Shown piece after piece: positions 23,405 through 31,941 of a stretch of 64,000 nucleotides of DNA. The notes below the pieces were generated by a model. That model searched no databases. It had not been told where the DNA came from and was given only the letters and a program-made list of their open reading frames with translations. Within the stretch, counting starts at the first letter, position 1. Each line of letters begins with the position of its first letter. This DNA is from Actinomadura cremea (GTDB lineage: Bacteria > Actinomycetota > Actinomycetes > Streptosporangiales > Streptosporangiaceae), in the NCBI RefSeq assembly GCF_014648495.1, contig NZ_BMRF01000004.1, positions 518,098-582,097 of the forward strand, given 5' to 3'. Both the position numbers and the translations under genes were made by a program.

Positions 23405-24802
23405 ATGACGGAACCGGCCGACCTGACCGCCGCGGAACTGATCGACGCGTACCGGGACGGGACGCTGTCCCCGGTGGGGGCGGCGGAGGCCGTCCTCGCC
23501 CGGATCGAGCGCGACGACCCGAAGCTGAACGCGTTCTGCCTGGTGGACGCCGACACGACCCTCGAGATGGCGCGGGCGTCCGCCGAGCGGTGGCGGCGCG
23601 GCGCGACGCTCGGCCCGCTGGACGGCGTGCCCGTCTCGATCAAGGACGTGCTCCTGACCGACGGCTGGCCCACGCTGCGCGGCTCCACGACGATCGACCC
23701 GTCCGGTCCGTGGACCGAGGACGCCCCGTCCGTGGCGCGGCTGCGCGAGCAGGGCGCGGTGTTCGCGGGGAAGACCACCACGCCCGAGTTCGCGTGGAAG
23801 GGCGTCACCGACTCGCCGCTGACCGGCGTCACCCGCAACCCCGCCGACCCGTCGCGGACGGCCGGCGGGTCCAGCGGCGGCGCCGCGGCGGCCGTCGCGG
23901 CGGGCATGGCGCCGCTCGCGCTCGGCACCGACGGCGGCGGCTCGGTGCGCATCCCGGCGAGCTTCACCGGCACGTTCACGATCAAGCCCACCTACGGGCG
24001 GATCCCGCACCACCCGGCGAGCCCGTTCGGCACCCTCGCGCACGTCGGTCCGATGACGAACACCGTGGAGGACGCCGCGCTGCTGCTGGACGCGGTGTGC
24101 GGGCCGGACGCCCGCGACTGGTCGGCGCTCGCGCCGCCGGACGCCCCGTTCGCCGTCCGCACCGCGGCCGTCCCCGGCCCCGGCGACCTGACCGGCCTGC
24201 GCGTCGCCTACAGCCCGACGCTCGGGTTCGCGAAGGTCGATCCGGAGGTCGCGGCGCTGGTCGCGGCGGCCGTCGAGACGTTCACCGAGCTGGGCGCGAA
24301 GGTCGAGGAGGCCGACCCCGGGTTCGGTGACCCCGTCGAGGCGTTCGAGGTCCTGTGGTTCGCCGGGGCCGCCAAGGTCGTCGAGCACCTGACGCCGGAG
24401 CGGTTCGCCGCCCTCGACCCGGGCCTGCGGGAGATCTGCGAGCAGGGCGCCCGGTACTCCGCGCTGGACTACCTCGCCGCGACCGCCCGCCGGATGGAGC
24501 TCGGCCGGCTGATGGGCCTGTTCCACGAGCGCTACGACCTGCTGCTGACCCCGACGATGCCGATCGCCGCGTTCGAGGCGGGCGTCGAGGTCCCGGCCGG
24601 GTCGCCGTCCCCGCGCTGGACGGCCTGGACGCCGTTCACCTACCCGTTCAACATGACGCAGCAGCCCGCCGCGAGCCTCCCGTGCGGGACGACCGCGGCG
24701 GGGCTGCCGGTCGGGCTGCAGGTCGTCGGCGCCCGGCACGCCGACGCCCTGGTCATGAACGCGTGCCGCGCGTTCGAGGGCGCCCGGCCCTGGCGGCCCT
24801 GA
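23405..24802 (+). CDS. amidase signature family hydrolase
   Basis: A 465-residue amidase. The catalytic triad is complete: Lys in PVSIKDV (about residue 80), the cis-Ser in GGSSGG and the nucleophilic Ser in the following GSVRIPASF segment (about 180). This family also includes GatA. Stand-alone location without gatB/gatC, a catabolic operon and the GntR operator upstream argue for a catabolic amidase releasing ammonia from an amide or N-carbamoyl acid. It begins four bases after the dehydrogenase stop and converges on an alcohol dehydrogenase gene only three bases away. Substrate unknown. Confidence 0.92.
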   Translation: MTEPADLTAAELIDAYRDGTLSPVGAAEAVLARIERDDPKLNAFCLVDADTTLEMARASAERWRRGATLGPLDGVPVSIKDVLLTDGWPTLRGSTTIDPSGPWTEDAPSVARLREQGAVFAGKTTTPEFAWKGVTDSPLTGVTRNPADPSRTAGGSSGGAAAAVAAGMAPLALGTDGGGSVRIPASFTGTFTIKPTYGRIPHHPASPFGTLAHVGPMTNTVEDAALLLDAVCGPDARDWSALAPPDAPFAVRTAAVPGPGDLTGLRVAYSPTLGFAKVDPEVAALVAAAVETFTELGAKVEEADPGFGDPVEAFEVLWFAGAAKVVEHLTPERFAALDPGLREICEQGARYSALDYLAATARRMELGRLMGLFHERYDLLLTPTMPIAAFEAGVEVPAGSPSPRWTAWTPFTYPFNMTQQPAASLPCGTTAAGLPVGLQVVGARHADALVMNACRAFEGARPWRP

Positions 24803-24805
24803 CCG

Positions 24806-25825
24806 TCAGGACCGGCCGAAGGAGATCACCGCGCGCCCCCGGTGCGTGCCCGCGTCCATCGCCGCGAGCACGTCCGGCGCCTCGTCCAGCGTGATCGGGG
24901 TGACGTCCGGGACGATCCCGTGCGCGGCGGCGAACGCGAGGGTGTCGCGCAGGTCGTGCGGTGAGCCGGACGGGCTGCCCATCACCCGCCGCCGGTGCAG
25001 GACGAGCGCGACGGGCGGCACCGACACCTCCGCGCCGTCGAAACCGAGGAACAGCAGCGTCCCGTCCGGCGCCAGGCCGTCGAACGCGGCCTGCGCGGCG
25101 GCGGTGCTCGGCGCCGTGTTCATGACCAGGTCGGCGCCGCCCCAGGCCCGCAGGGCCTCGGCGGGGTCCTGCTCCTCGGTCGCGACGTACAGCTCGGCGC
25201 CGAGGGCGCGCGCCTGCGCCTCGGCGCGCCGCGAGCGGGACACGACGGCGACGCGGGCGCCGGTCGCCGCCGCGAACCGGGCGGCGAGCGTCCCGACGCC
25301 GCCCGTGCCGAGCACGGCGACCTTCGATCCGGCGGCGGCGCCGCCCTGCCGGAGCCCGTTGAACGCGGTGACCCCGGCGCACATCAGCGGCGCGGCGGCG
25401 ACCGGGTCGAGGCCGTCCGGCAGCGGGGTGACGAACCCGGCGCGGGCGAGGAAGTACTCGGCGTACCCGCCGTCGCGGTTGACGCCCGTGACGGCCTTCG
25501 GGCCGCCGGTGCAGAGGATCTGGTCGCCGCGGACGCAGTTGTCGCAGCGCCCGCAGGAGTCGTGGATCCAGGCGGCGCCGACGGGCGTGCCGGGCACGGG
25601 CCAGGAGACGCCGTCGCCGAGGGCCTCGACGACGCCGGTGATCTCGTGGCCGGGGACCGTCGGGAACGTCCCGAACGGGTAGTGGCCGTTCAGGTGGTTG
25701 ACCTCGGAGAAGCACATCCCGCACGCGGTGACCCGGACGAGGATCTCGCCGGGACCGGGCGCGGGGACGTCCCGCTCGACGACGTCCAGGGCCTTGCCGG
25801 GTCCGGTGAGTACGGCACTGCGCAT
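24806..25825 (-). CDS. zinc-dependent alcohol dehydrogenase (MDR family)
   Basis: A 339-residue medium-chain dehydrogenase. The catalytic zinc ligands are in ACGMCFSE (Cys35 region) and the PGHEITG motif. The structural zinc cysteines follow the spacing in CGRCDNCVRGDQILC, and the cofactor motif is LGTGGVGTLAARFA (about 173-186), with SRSRRAE suggesting possible NADP preference. The substrate is an unidentified alcohol or aldehyde. It is divergent from a TetR regulator across 163 bases that contain an inverted repeat, so it is likely regulated by that TetR. Confidence 0.92.
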   Translation of the reverse strand: MRSAVLTGPGKALDVVERDVPAPGPGEILVRVTACGMCFSEVNHLNGHYPFGTFPTVPGHEITGVVEALGDGVSWPVPGTPVGAAWIHDSCGRCDNCVRGDQILCTGGPKAVTGVNRDGGYAEYFLARAGFVTPLPDGLDPVAAAPLMCAGVTAFNGLRQGGAAAGSKVAVLGTGGVGTLAARFAAATGARVAVVSRSRRAEAQARALGAELYVATEEQDPAEALRAWGGADLVMNTAPSTAAAQAAFDGLAPDGTLLFLGFDGAEVSVPPVALVLHRRRVMGSPSGSPHDLRDTLAFAAAHGIVPDVTPITLDEAPDVLAAMDAGTHRGRAVISFGRS

Positions 25826-25880
25826 GACTGCGCTCCCTTCGTCGTTGCGCGGCGGTCGAACCCGCCGCTCGCTAACGACG

Positions 25881-25909
25881 GTATAGCAAGTTCTGTAGTG
25901 ACGCTATAC
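25881..25909. promoter_or_regulatory. inverted repeat GTATAGC-N15-GCTATAC, probable TetR operator
   Basis: GTATAGC (25881-25887) and GCTATAC (25903-25909) form an inverted repeat between the divergent alcohol dehydrogenase and TetR genes. A direct repeat TTCTGTAG occurs inside it (25891-25898) and again just before the TetR start (25971-25978). The area is much more AT-rich than its surroundings, as expected for a control region. Confidence 0.6.
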
Positions 25910-25988
25910 GAGATGTTCCGTGCGGGCTCGCATATCCGCAGTTCAGTCCCCATATCGATGTTCGGAAAATTTCTGTAGCATCGTTGTT

Positions 25989-26729
25989 GTGAGTGCGCAG
26001 AAGGACGTCGAGGCCCGGGAGCGGATCCTGCGGGCCGCCGCGCGGCTGCTCGCCGAGTCGGGCGGCGAGCCCGTCTCGACGCGGGCGATCTGCGGCGCCG
26101 CCGGGGTCGGGGCCCCGACCCTCTACCACCACTTCGGCGACAAGCAGGGGCTGCTGGACGCCGTCGCCGCGCACGGGTTCGAGCGGTACCTGGCGAGCAA
26201 GCGCGCGCAGCCCCACAGCGCCGACCCGGTCGAGGACCTGCACCGCGGCTGGGACCTGCACGTCGACTTCGGCCGGTCGAACCCGGAGCTGTACACGCTC
26301 ATGTACGGGACGTCCCGCCGCCCGCCCGCCGCCGCCGAGGCGCACGAGCTCCTGCTCGGCCTCGTGGGGGCCGTCGCCCGCGCGGGACGCCTCCGGGTGC
26401 CGGTCGAGGCCGCCGCGGGCATGATCCACGCCTCGGGCACCGGGGTCACGCTGTCGCTGATCGCCGGGGACGGCGACGCCGAACTGCCGGCGCGCACGCG
26501 CGAGGCGCTCTTCGCGGCGCTGATCGTCCCCGCCGGGCCGGGGGACGGGACGTCCGGCACGGCCGGGACGGACGACGGCGGGGCCCGGGCCCTCGCCATC
26601 GCGCTGCGCGCCGCGCTCGCCGACGAGCCCGCGCCCGGCCTCACCGCGACCGAGAACGCCATGCTCGGGGAGTGGCTCGACCGGATCGTGGTCGGGCCGT
26701 ACGCCGGGCGGGCCCCCGACGACGCCTGA
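25989..26729 (+). CDS. TetR-family transcriptional regulator
   Basis: A 246-residue TetR protein. The helix-turn-helix occupies about residues 7-55 (RERILRAAARLLAESGG..., recognition segment around GVGAPTLYHHFGDKQGLLD). The C-terminal ligand domain resembles TetR_C_33-type regulators. I start it at GTG 25989, where the protein begins directly at the conserved helix; the longer open frame from 25920 adds non-conserved residues. No strong ribosome-binding site is visible, so a leaderless mRNA is possible. It is divergent from the zinc alcohol dehydrogenase and probably represses it. A small GC hairpin at 26733-26748 follows the stop. Confidence 0.87.
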   Translation: MSAQKDVEARERILRAAARLLAESGGEPVSTRAICGAAGVGAPTLYHHFGDKQGLLDAVAAHGFERYLASKRAQPHSADPVEDLHRGWDLHVDFGRSNPELYTLMYGTSRRPPAAAEAHELLLGLVGAVARAGRLRVPVEAAAGMIHASGTGVTLSLIAGDGDAELPARTREALFAALIVPAGPGDGTSGTAGTDDGGARALAIALRAALADEPAPGLTATENAMLGEWLDRIVVGPYAGRAPDDA

Positions 26730-26732
26730 CGG

Positions 26733-26748
26733 CCCGCCCGGCGGCGGG
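26733..26748. terminator. short GC hairpin between convergent genes
   Basis: CCCGCC-CGGC-GGCGGG immediately after the TetR stop (26729) and before the DUF1707 stop (26769). The stem is short but GC-only. Weakly supported as a terminator. Confidence 0.35.
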
Positions 26749-26768
26749 ACCGGTGGGCGGACGGGCGG

Positions 26769-27416
26769 TCAGTCTTCGAGCCGCTTGCGGTCCTTCTTCC
26801 TGCCCTTGCGGGCCCGCCGCTTGACGTCGACGCCGCCCCAGAACGCGAACCCCTTGACGACGACCCTGGGCGCGCCGGGATCACCCGGCCCGCTCGCCCG
26901 CTGGTCGAACCCGCCCATGATCCCGAGACCGCGGACGTGGACGGCGAGGTCGTCCGGCACGATCACCTCCACGCCCCCCATGATCGCCCAGGCGTGGATC
27001 GTCAGCTCGCCCTCGGGGAAACGCGCCTCCCGCAGGTCGATCTTGCCGCCGCCCCACCAGGTGAACGTGAAGAACGTCCGGGGCGCGTTCCACACCCCGG
27101 ACCGGCGGAACCCGCTCAGGATCCCGATGCCGGTCTTCCAGGTGGGCGCGCCGTCCACCGGCCGGTAGTCCGCGCCGACCAGCGGCGACGGGGCCGCCGC
27201 GCCGCCCGTGGCGGGGAGGTCCCGGGTGAGCGGCTGCAGCTCGGAGTAGGTCTTGGCCGCGTACACCGCGTCGAGCCGTTCGTCGAGCTCGGCGAGCGTG
27301 AGCCGGCCGTCGCCCGCCGCGTCCCGCAGGACCTGCGCCACCCGGTCCCGATCGGCGTCGGACGCGCGCATCTCCGGAGTCCCGGACGGCCCGGCGTGCT
27401 CGGGAAGGTTCGTCAT
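26769..27416 (-). CDS. DUF1707 protein with LiaF-like C-terminal domain
   Basis: A 215-residue protein. An N-terminal DUF1707 module (about residues 16-68, MRASDADRDRVAQVLRDAAGDGRL and LDAVYAAKTYSEL) resembles the SHOCT-like helices common in actinobacteria. The C-terminal half has repeated Gly-rich strands (GGGKIDLREARF, IMGGVEVIVPDDL, GIMGGFDQ, FWGGVDVK) typical of LiaF/DUF2154 cell-wall stress proteins. No membrane helix sits between the two parts, so it is probably cytoplasmic or peripheral. A highly basic tail (KRRARKGRKKDRK) ends it. The role is inferred as envelope-stress sensing or modulation. Confidence 0.85.
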   Translation of the reverse strand: MTNLPEHAGPSGTPEMRASDADRDRVAQVLRDAAGDGRLTLAELDERLDAVYAAKTYSELQPLTRDLPATGGAAAPSPLVGADYRPVDGAPTWKTGIGILSGFRRSGVWNAPRTFFTFTWWGGGKIDLREARFPEGELTIHAWAIMGGVEVIVPDDLAVHVRGLGIMGGFDQRASGPGDPGAPRVVVKGFAFWGGVDVKRRARKGRKKDRKRLED

Positions 27417-27454
27417 GACGCAAGCCTAATCCGCCGGTACCGTCCGGTGCAGGA

Positions 27455-29737
27455 TCAATCGCCCCGCGGCTCCAGCCGGACGATCACCGACTTGGACGTC
27501 GGGGTGTTGCTGATCTCGGCCGTGCTGTCGAGCGGGACCAGGACGTTCGTCTCCGGGAAGTACGCCGCCGCGCAGCCGGGCGCGGTCGGGTAGCCGACGA
27601 TCCGGAAGGACGGCGCCCGCCGCTCCGTGCCGTCGGACCACTCCGACACCAGGTCGACCACGGCGCCGTCCGCGAGGCCGAGCGCCGCCAGGTCGGCGGG
27701 GTTGACGAACACGACGCGGCGTCCGGCCTTGATGCCCCGGTAGCGGTCGTCCAGCCCGTAGACGGTGGTGTTGTACTGGTCGTGGCTGCGGACCGTCTGC
27801 AGCAGCAGCCGCCCCTCGGGGACGCGCAGCACCTCCAGCTCGTTGACGGTCAGGTTCGCCTTGCCCGTCGCGGTCGGGAAGCGGCGCTCGTCGCGCGGCG
27901 CGTGCGGCAGGACGAACCCGCCCGGTGCGCGCACGCGGGCGTTGAAGTCGTCGAAACCGGGCACCACCCGGGACACGTGGTCGCGGATGACGTCGTAGTC
28001 GCGCTCCATCGCCGCCCAGCCGACGACCGAGCCGGGGAGCGCGGCGCGGGCCAGCCGGCACACGATCGCGACCTCCGACAGGAGGTGCTCCGACGCGGGG
28101 GCGAGGCGGCCGCGGGACGCGTGCACCATGCCCATCGAGTCCTCGACGGAGACGAACTGCGGCCCGGACTCGCGCACGTCGCGCTCGGTGCGGCCGAGCG
28201 TCGGCAGGATGAGCGCGTACTCGCCGGTCACCGCGTGCGAGCGGTTCAGCTTCGTGGACACGTGCGCGGTCAGCCGGCAGTTGCGCAGCGCCGCCTCGGT
28301 GACGGCCGAGTCGGGCGTGGCGCGGACGAAGTTGCCGCCCATCCCGAAGAACACCTTCGCCGCGCCGTCGCGCATCGCGCGGATCGCGTCGACGGTGTCG
28401 AGGCCGTGCTCGCGCGGCGGCTCGAACCCGAACTCGGTCGCGAGCGCGTCCAGGAAGGCGGGCGCGGGCTTCTCGTAGATGCCCATCGTGCGGTCGCCCT
28501 GCACGTTGGAGTGGCCGCGGACGGGGCAGACGCCCGCGCCGGGGCGGCCCACGTTGCCGCGCAGCAGCAGGAAGTTGACGACCTCGCGGATCGTCGGCAC
28601 CGAGTTGCGGTGCTGGGTGAGGCCCATCGCCCAGCACACCACGATCCGCTCGGCGGCGAGGACGTCGCCGAGCGTCGCGGCGATCTCCCCGCGCGTCAGG
28701 CCGGTGGCCTCCAGGACGTCGTCCCAGTCCAGGTCGCGGACGTGCTTCTCGAACGCCTCGAACCCGTGCGTGTGCGCGTCGAGGAACGCGCGGTCGAGCG
28801 CACCGGGCGCGTCCGACTCCAGGAGCAGCCGGTTGAGGGCCTGGAAGAGGGCGAGGTCGCCGTTCAGGCGGATCTGCAGGAAGCGGTCGGCGAGCGCGGT
28901 GCCCTGCCCGGTGACGCCGGACGGGCGCTGCGGGTTCTTGAACCGCATCAGCCCCGCCTCGGGCAGCGGGTTGACGGCGATGATCCGCGCGCCGCCCTTC
29001 TTGGCCCGTTCCAGCGCCGACAGCATCCGCGGATGGTTCGTCCCGGGGTTCTGCCCGACGACGAGGATCAGGTCGGCCTCGTGCAGGTCGTCCAGGAGCA
29101 CCGAGCCCTTGCCGACGCCGAGCGTCTCGGTCAGCGCGGACCCGGACGACTCGTGGCACATGTTGCTGCAGTCGGGCATGTTGTTCGTGCCGAACTCGCG
29201 GGCGAACAGCTGGTAGGCGAACGCCGCCTCGTTGCTCGTCCGCCCCGAGGTGTAGAAGACGGCCTCGTCGGGGGAGTCGAGGGAGGCCAGCTCGTCCGCC
29301 ACCAAAGCGAACGCGTCGTCCCAGCTCACGGGCTCGTAATGGGCGGCGCCGGGCCGCTTGACCATCGGCTCGGTCAGCCTGCCCTGCTGCCCGAGCCAGT
29401 GGTCGGACCGCTCGCCCAGCTCGGCGATCGTGTGCGCCGCGAAGAACTCGCGGGTGATCCGCCGGGTCGTGGCCTCCTCGGCGACGGCCTTCGCGCCGTT
29501 CTCGCAGAACTCCGCGACGTGCCGCTCGTCGCCCTCCGGCCAGGCGCAGCCCGGACAGTCGAACCCCTGCTTCTGGTTGACGCGCAGCAGCGTCAGCGCC
29601 GTCCGTCCGACGCCCATCTGGTCGTAGGACCGGCGCAGCGCGGCCGTCACTCCCGGCACGCCCGCCGCCCACGTCTTCGGCTTCGACACCTGCATCCCGG
29701 CGTCATCGAAGTCGCCGGTGGGGGGCTTGCGGCTCAT
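27455..29737 (-). CDS. FdhF/YdeP-family molybdopterin oxidoreductase
   Basis: A 760-residue molybdopterin oxidoreductase of the YdeP/FdhF-like group. Near residue 52 there is CPGCAWPE, a partial cysteine cluster. The likely molybdenum ligand is Cys in NNMCHESSG (about 180), with Asn/Asp-rich pterin-binding segments through the middle and a C-terminal molydopterin-dinucleotide domain containing SHDQYNTTVYGLDDRYRG. Relatives are annotated as formate dehydrogenase-like, but function is not established for most; YdeP of E. coli is linked to acid resistance. No partner iron-sulphur or FdhD genes adjoin. The start at 29737 (MSRKPPTGDFD) has GAGGA seven bases before it. Confidence 0.9.
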   Translation of the reverse strand: MSRKPPTGDFDDAGMQVSKPKTWAAGVPGVTAALRRSYDQMGVGRTALTLLRVNQKQGFDCPGCAWPEGDERHVAEFCENGAKAVAEEATTRRITREFFAAHTIAELGERSDHWLGQQGRLTEPMVKRPGAAHYEPVSWDDAFALVADELASLDSPDEAVFYTSGRTSNEAAFAYQLFAREFGTNNMPDCSNMCHESSGSALTETLGVGKGSVLLDDLHEADLILVVGQNPGTNHPRMLSALERAKKGGARIIAVNPLPEAGLMRFKNPQRPSGVTGQGTALADRFLQIRLNGDLALFQALNRLLLESDAPGALDRAFLDAHTHGFEAFEKHVRDLDWDDVLEATGLTRGEIAATLGDVLAAERIVVCWAMGLTQHRNSVPTIREVVNFLLLRGNVGRPGAGVCPVRGHSNVQGDRTMGIYEKPAPAFLDALATEFGFEPPREHGLDTVDAIRAMRDGAAKVFFGMGGNFVRATPDSAVTEAALRNCRLTAHVSTKLNRSHAVTGEYALILPTLGRTERDVRESGPQFVSVEDSMGMVHASRGRLAPASEHLLSEVAIVCRLARAALPGSVVGWAAMERDYDVIRDHVSRVVPGFDDFNARVRAPGGFVLPHAPRDERRFPTATGKANLTVNELEVLRVPEGRLLLQTVRSHDQYNTTVYGLDDRYRGIKAGRRVVFVNPADLAALGLADGAVVDLVSEWSDGTERRAPSFRIVGYPTAPGCAAAYFPETNVLVPLDSTAEISNTPTSKSVIVRLEPRGD

Positions 29738-29849
29738 GTGCACATCCTCGTGGGGTCGGCGCTGTGACCTTCCACTTTCGCACGGAAGCACCGCGCGGGC
29801 CCCGCCCGGTCTCCGCCGGACGGAAAGGCTCAGGCCGCGGGACGCGCGA

Positions 29850-30941
29850 TCACTGCGGCGGCCCCTTCGCCAGCCGGACGTCGGTGGCGACGACGGCGCC
29901 GCCCGGCCGCGTCCACTCGATGCGGACCACGTCGCCGGGGTGGCGGCGCAGCATCAGCCCGGTCAGCGTGCTCGGCGAGTCGACGCCCTGCCCGCCGAAC
30001 GTGACGATCGCCGCGCCCACCGGGATCCCGGCCGCCTCGGCGGGGCTGCCCGGGACGACCTCGACGACGCGGGCGCCCGGGTCCGTCCCGTTGCTCCGCA
30101 CCATCACGCCCAGCATCGCGGTCTCGCCGATGTGCACGGTCGCGGACGCCTCCCCGCGCCGGATCCGCGCGGCGATCTCCAGCGCCCGGTCGGCGGGGAT
30201 CGCGTAGCCGCGCGGCTTCTCCCGTCCGTCCGGCGCGTCCCCCGACAGGGAGGTCGAGGCCGCGGTGTTGACCCCGATCACCCGTCCGGCGGAGTTCAGC
30301 AGCGGCCCGCCCGAGTCGCCCGGCTTGATCGGGGCGCTGACCTCGATCATCCCGGCCAGCCGCTCGACGCTGCCGTCGCTGTCGTCCCGGGCGGTCACGG
30401 ACTGGCCGAGCGCGGTGACGTGCCCGGTGACCACGCTCGGCTCGCCGCCGTCGCCGCCCGCGTTGCCGACGGCGGTGACCGGGTCGCCGATCCCGACCGA
30501 GGACACCGGCGCGAACCGCGCGGCCGGGAGCCCGGACGCGCCGGTCAGCCGGACGACCGCGATGTCCTGGGACGTGTCGTACCCGACGACCCGCGCCTGA
30601 TAGGTGCGGTCGGTGTCGGTGTCGGTCCCCTCTATGCCGGTGGCGCCCTGGATGACGTGGCTGTTGGTCAGCACGAACCCGGACGCGTCCAGCACGATGC
30701 CCGTCCCGGCGGCCCGCGTGCTCTCCAGGCCCCGTACGGACGAGATGTTGACGACCCCCGGCTGCCGTTCGCTGAAATCCGTCCGCTCCGGGGCGACCTC
30801 CGTGGCCGTGACGGGCGGCGGAACGGCGTTCTCGGTCTCCTCGCCCGGCAACCGGCAGGACGGGGCGAGCAGGGCCAGCAGCGCGACCAGGACCAGCGGC
30901 AGCGCGGAACGGAATCCGGGACGACCGGGGAGTTCGCTCAC
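29850..30941 (-). CDS. HtrA/DegP-like S1C serine protease with PDZ domain, exported
   Basis: A 363-residue exported protease. A signal segment (about residues 12-29) ends in LLAPSC, which could be a weak lipobox although Pro sits at -2. The trypsin-fold domain has His in TNSHV (about 95), Asp in SQDIAVV (about 128) and Ser in GDSGGP (about 210). The PDZ domain (about 275-360) carries GVMVRSNGTDPGARVVEVVPGSPAEAAG. It should degrade or bind misfolded proteins outside the membrane. It is divergent from a small ORF and an ABC exporter, with about 120 bases between them. Confidence 0.92.
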   Translation of the reverse strand: MSELPGRPGFRSALPLVLVALLALLAPSCRLPGEETENAVPPPVTATEVAPERTDFSERQPGVVNISSVRGLESTRAAGTGIVLDASGFVLTNSHVIQGATGIEGTDTDTDRTYQARVVGYDTSQDIAVVRLTGASGLPAARFAPVSSVGIGDPVTAVGNAGGDGGEPSVVTGHVTALGQSVTARDDSDGSVERLAGMIEVSAPIKPGDSGGPLLNSAGRVIGVNTAASTSLSGDAPDGREKPRGYAIPADRALEIAARIRRGEASATVHIGETAMLGVMVRSNGTDPGARVVEVVPGSPAEAAGIPVGAAIVTFGGQGVDSPSTLTGLMLRRHPGDVVRIEWTRPGGAVVATDVRLAKGPPQ

Positions 30942-31063
30942 CTGCGTTCCTCCTCACCCTTTCCACCCATAATTCCCGATCCCCAGTGATTAGTCCCTGA
31001 CCGGCTTGACCTCCGCCCTGGCTAACGGTTATCTGTAAGCCCGACGGGGAGGGGAGGCGGCCG

Positions 31064-31216
31064 ATGCGGGACGTCGTCCCGGCGCCGCCGGCCGGGGAAC
31101 CCGCGCACGGATACGAGCCGCGCGCGCTCCCGCCGGAGGGTGCCGCCCTCCGCCCACGGGCCGCCCACCGCCGGCCCGACGCCCGCGAGACCGACTGGAC
31201 GAAGGAAACCGAGTGA
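31064..31216 (+). CDS. small 50-residue ORF coupled to the ABC exporter
   Basis: A 50-codon frame too short to be found by a usual length cut-off. It starts at ATG 31064, six bases after an excellent ribosome-binding site (GGGGAGG, 31051-31057). Its TGA overlaps the GTG start of the ABC ATPase as GTGA (31213-31216). About 90 percent of its third codon positions are G or C, as in true genes here. The product is Pro/Ala/Arg-rich with a charged tail (ARETDWTKETE) and has no membrane helix or recognisable domain. It may be a real small protein or a translated leader that couples translation of the exporter. Confidence 0.55.
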   Translation: MRDVVPAPPAGEPAHGYEPRALPPEGAALRPRAAHRRPDARETDWTKETE

Positions 31217-31941
31217 ACGAGTACATGATCCGCGCGCGGGAGCTGACCCGGCACTACGGGACCGGCCCCGCGCTCGTCCGGGCCGTGGACGGCGTCGGCC
31301 TGGACGTCGCGGCGGGCGAGACCGTCGGGATCGTGGGCCCGAGCGGCTGCGGCAAGTCGACCCTCCTGCACCTGCTCGGCGGCCTCGACCGTCCGGACGC
31401 GGGCGAGGTCCACCTCGCCGGGCGCCGCATCGACCGGCTCGCCGAGACGGCGGCGGCCCGGATGCGGCGCGACCGCGTGGGCTTCGTGTTCCAGGCGTTC
31501 CACCTGGTCGACGAGCTGACCGCCGTCGAGAACGTGGAGCTGCCCGCGCTGCTCGCCGGGACGTCCCGGCGCACCGCCCGCCGCCGCGCCGCGCACCTGC
31601 TCGAGCGGGTGGGGCTCGCCGAGCGCGCCGCGCACCTGCCGGACGCGCTGTCGGGCGGGCAGCGCCAGCGCGTCGCGGTCGCGCGGGCCCTGGTGAACGA
31701 CCCGCCGGTGCTGCTCGCCGACGAGCCCACCGGCAACCTCGACAGCGCCGCGGCCGCCGACGTCCTGCGGCTGCTCACCGCGCTGCGCGCCGAGGGCCGC
31801 ACGCTCGTCGTCGTCACCCACGACACCCGCATCGCCGGGGCCGCCGACCGGCTGGTCACCATGCGGGACGGCGCGTTCGTCGACCAGACGGTGCTGGCCG
31901 GGCGCACCGGCGGCCTCGGCTCGCTGTCCGGGCTCGTCTGA
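31213..31941 (+). CDS. ABC transporter ATP-binding protein (MacB/LolD type)
   Basis: A 242-residue ATPase of the lipoprotein/macrolide exporter group. Walker A GPSGCGKST is at about residues 41-49, the Q-loop in VFQAFHLVDELTAVENVELP, the signature LSGGQRQRVAVARAL near 150, Walker B VLLADEPTGNLDS and the H-loop VVTHD. GTG 31213 is chosen because GAAGGA lies six bases before it; ATG 31225 is the alternative. Its TGA overlaps the permease ATG (TGATG), so the two subunits are co-translated. It powers the FtsX-type permease that follows. Confidence 0.95.
   Translation: MNEYMIRARELTRHYGTGPALVRAVDGVGLDVAAGETVGIVGPSGCGKSTLLHLLGGLDRPDAGEVHLAGRRIDRLAETAAARMRRDRVGFVFQAFHLVDELTAVENVELPALLAGTSRRTARRRAAHLLERVGLAERAAHLPDALSGGQRQRVAVARALVNDPPVLLADEPTGNLDSAAAADVLRLLTALRAEGRTLVVVTHDTRIAGAADRLVTMRDGAFVDQTVLAGRTGGLGSLSGLV

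Noticed and set aside
17949-24802. Ectoine degradation (eut-doe) cluster
   Set aside because: EutA-like proteins and an aminotransferase are present, but ectoine hydrolase (EutD/DoeA), deacetylase (EutE/DoeB), EutB and EutC are not in this cluster, and the SbnA/SbnB pair at 57-59 kb belongs to the NRPS genes.
31029-31226. 65-codon minus-strand ORF before the ABC exporter
   Set aside because: It is antisense to the better supported plus-strand small ORF and has no ribosome site.
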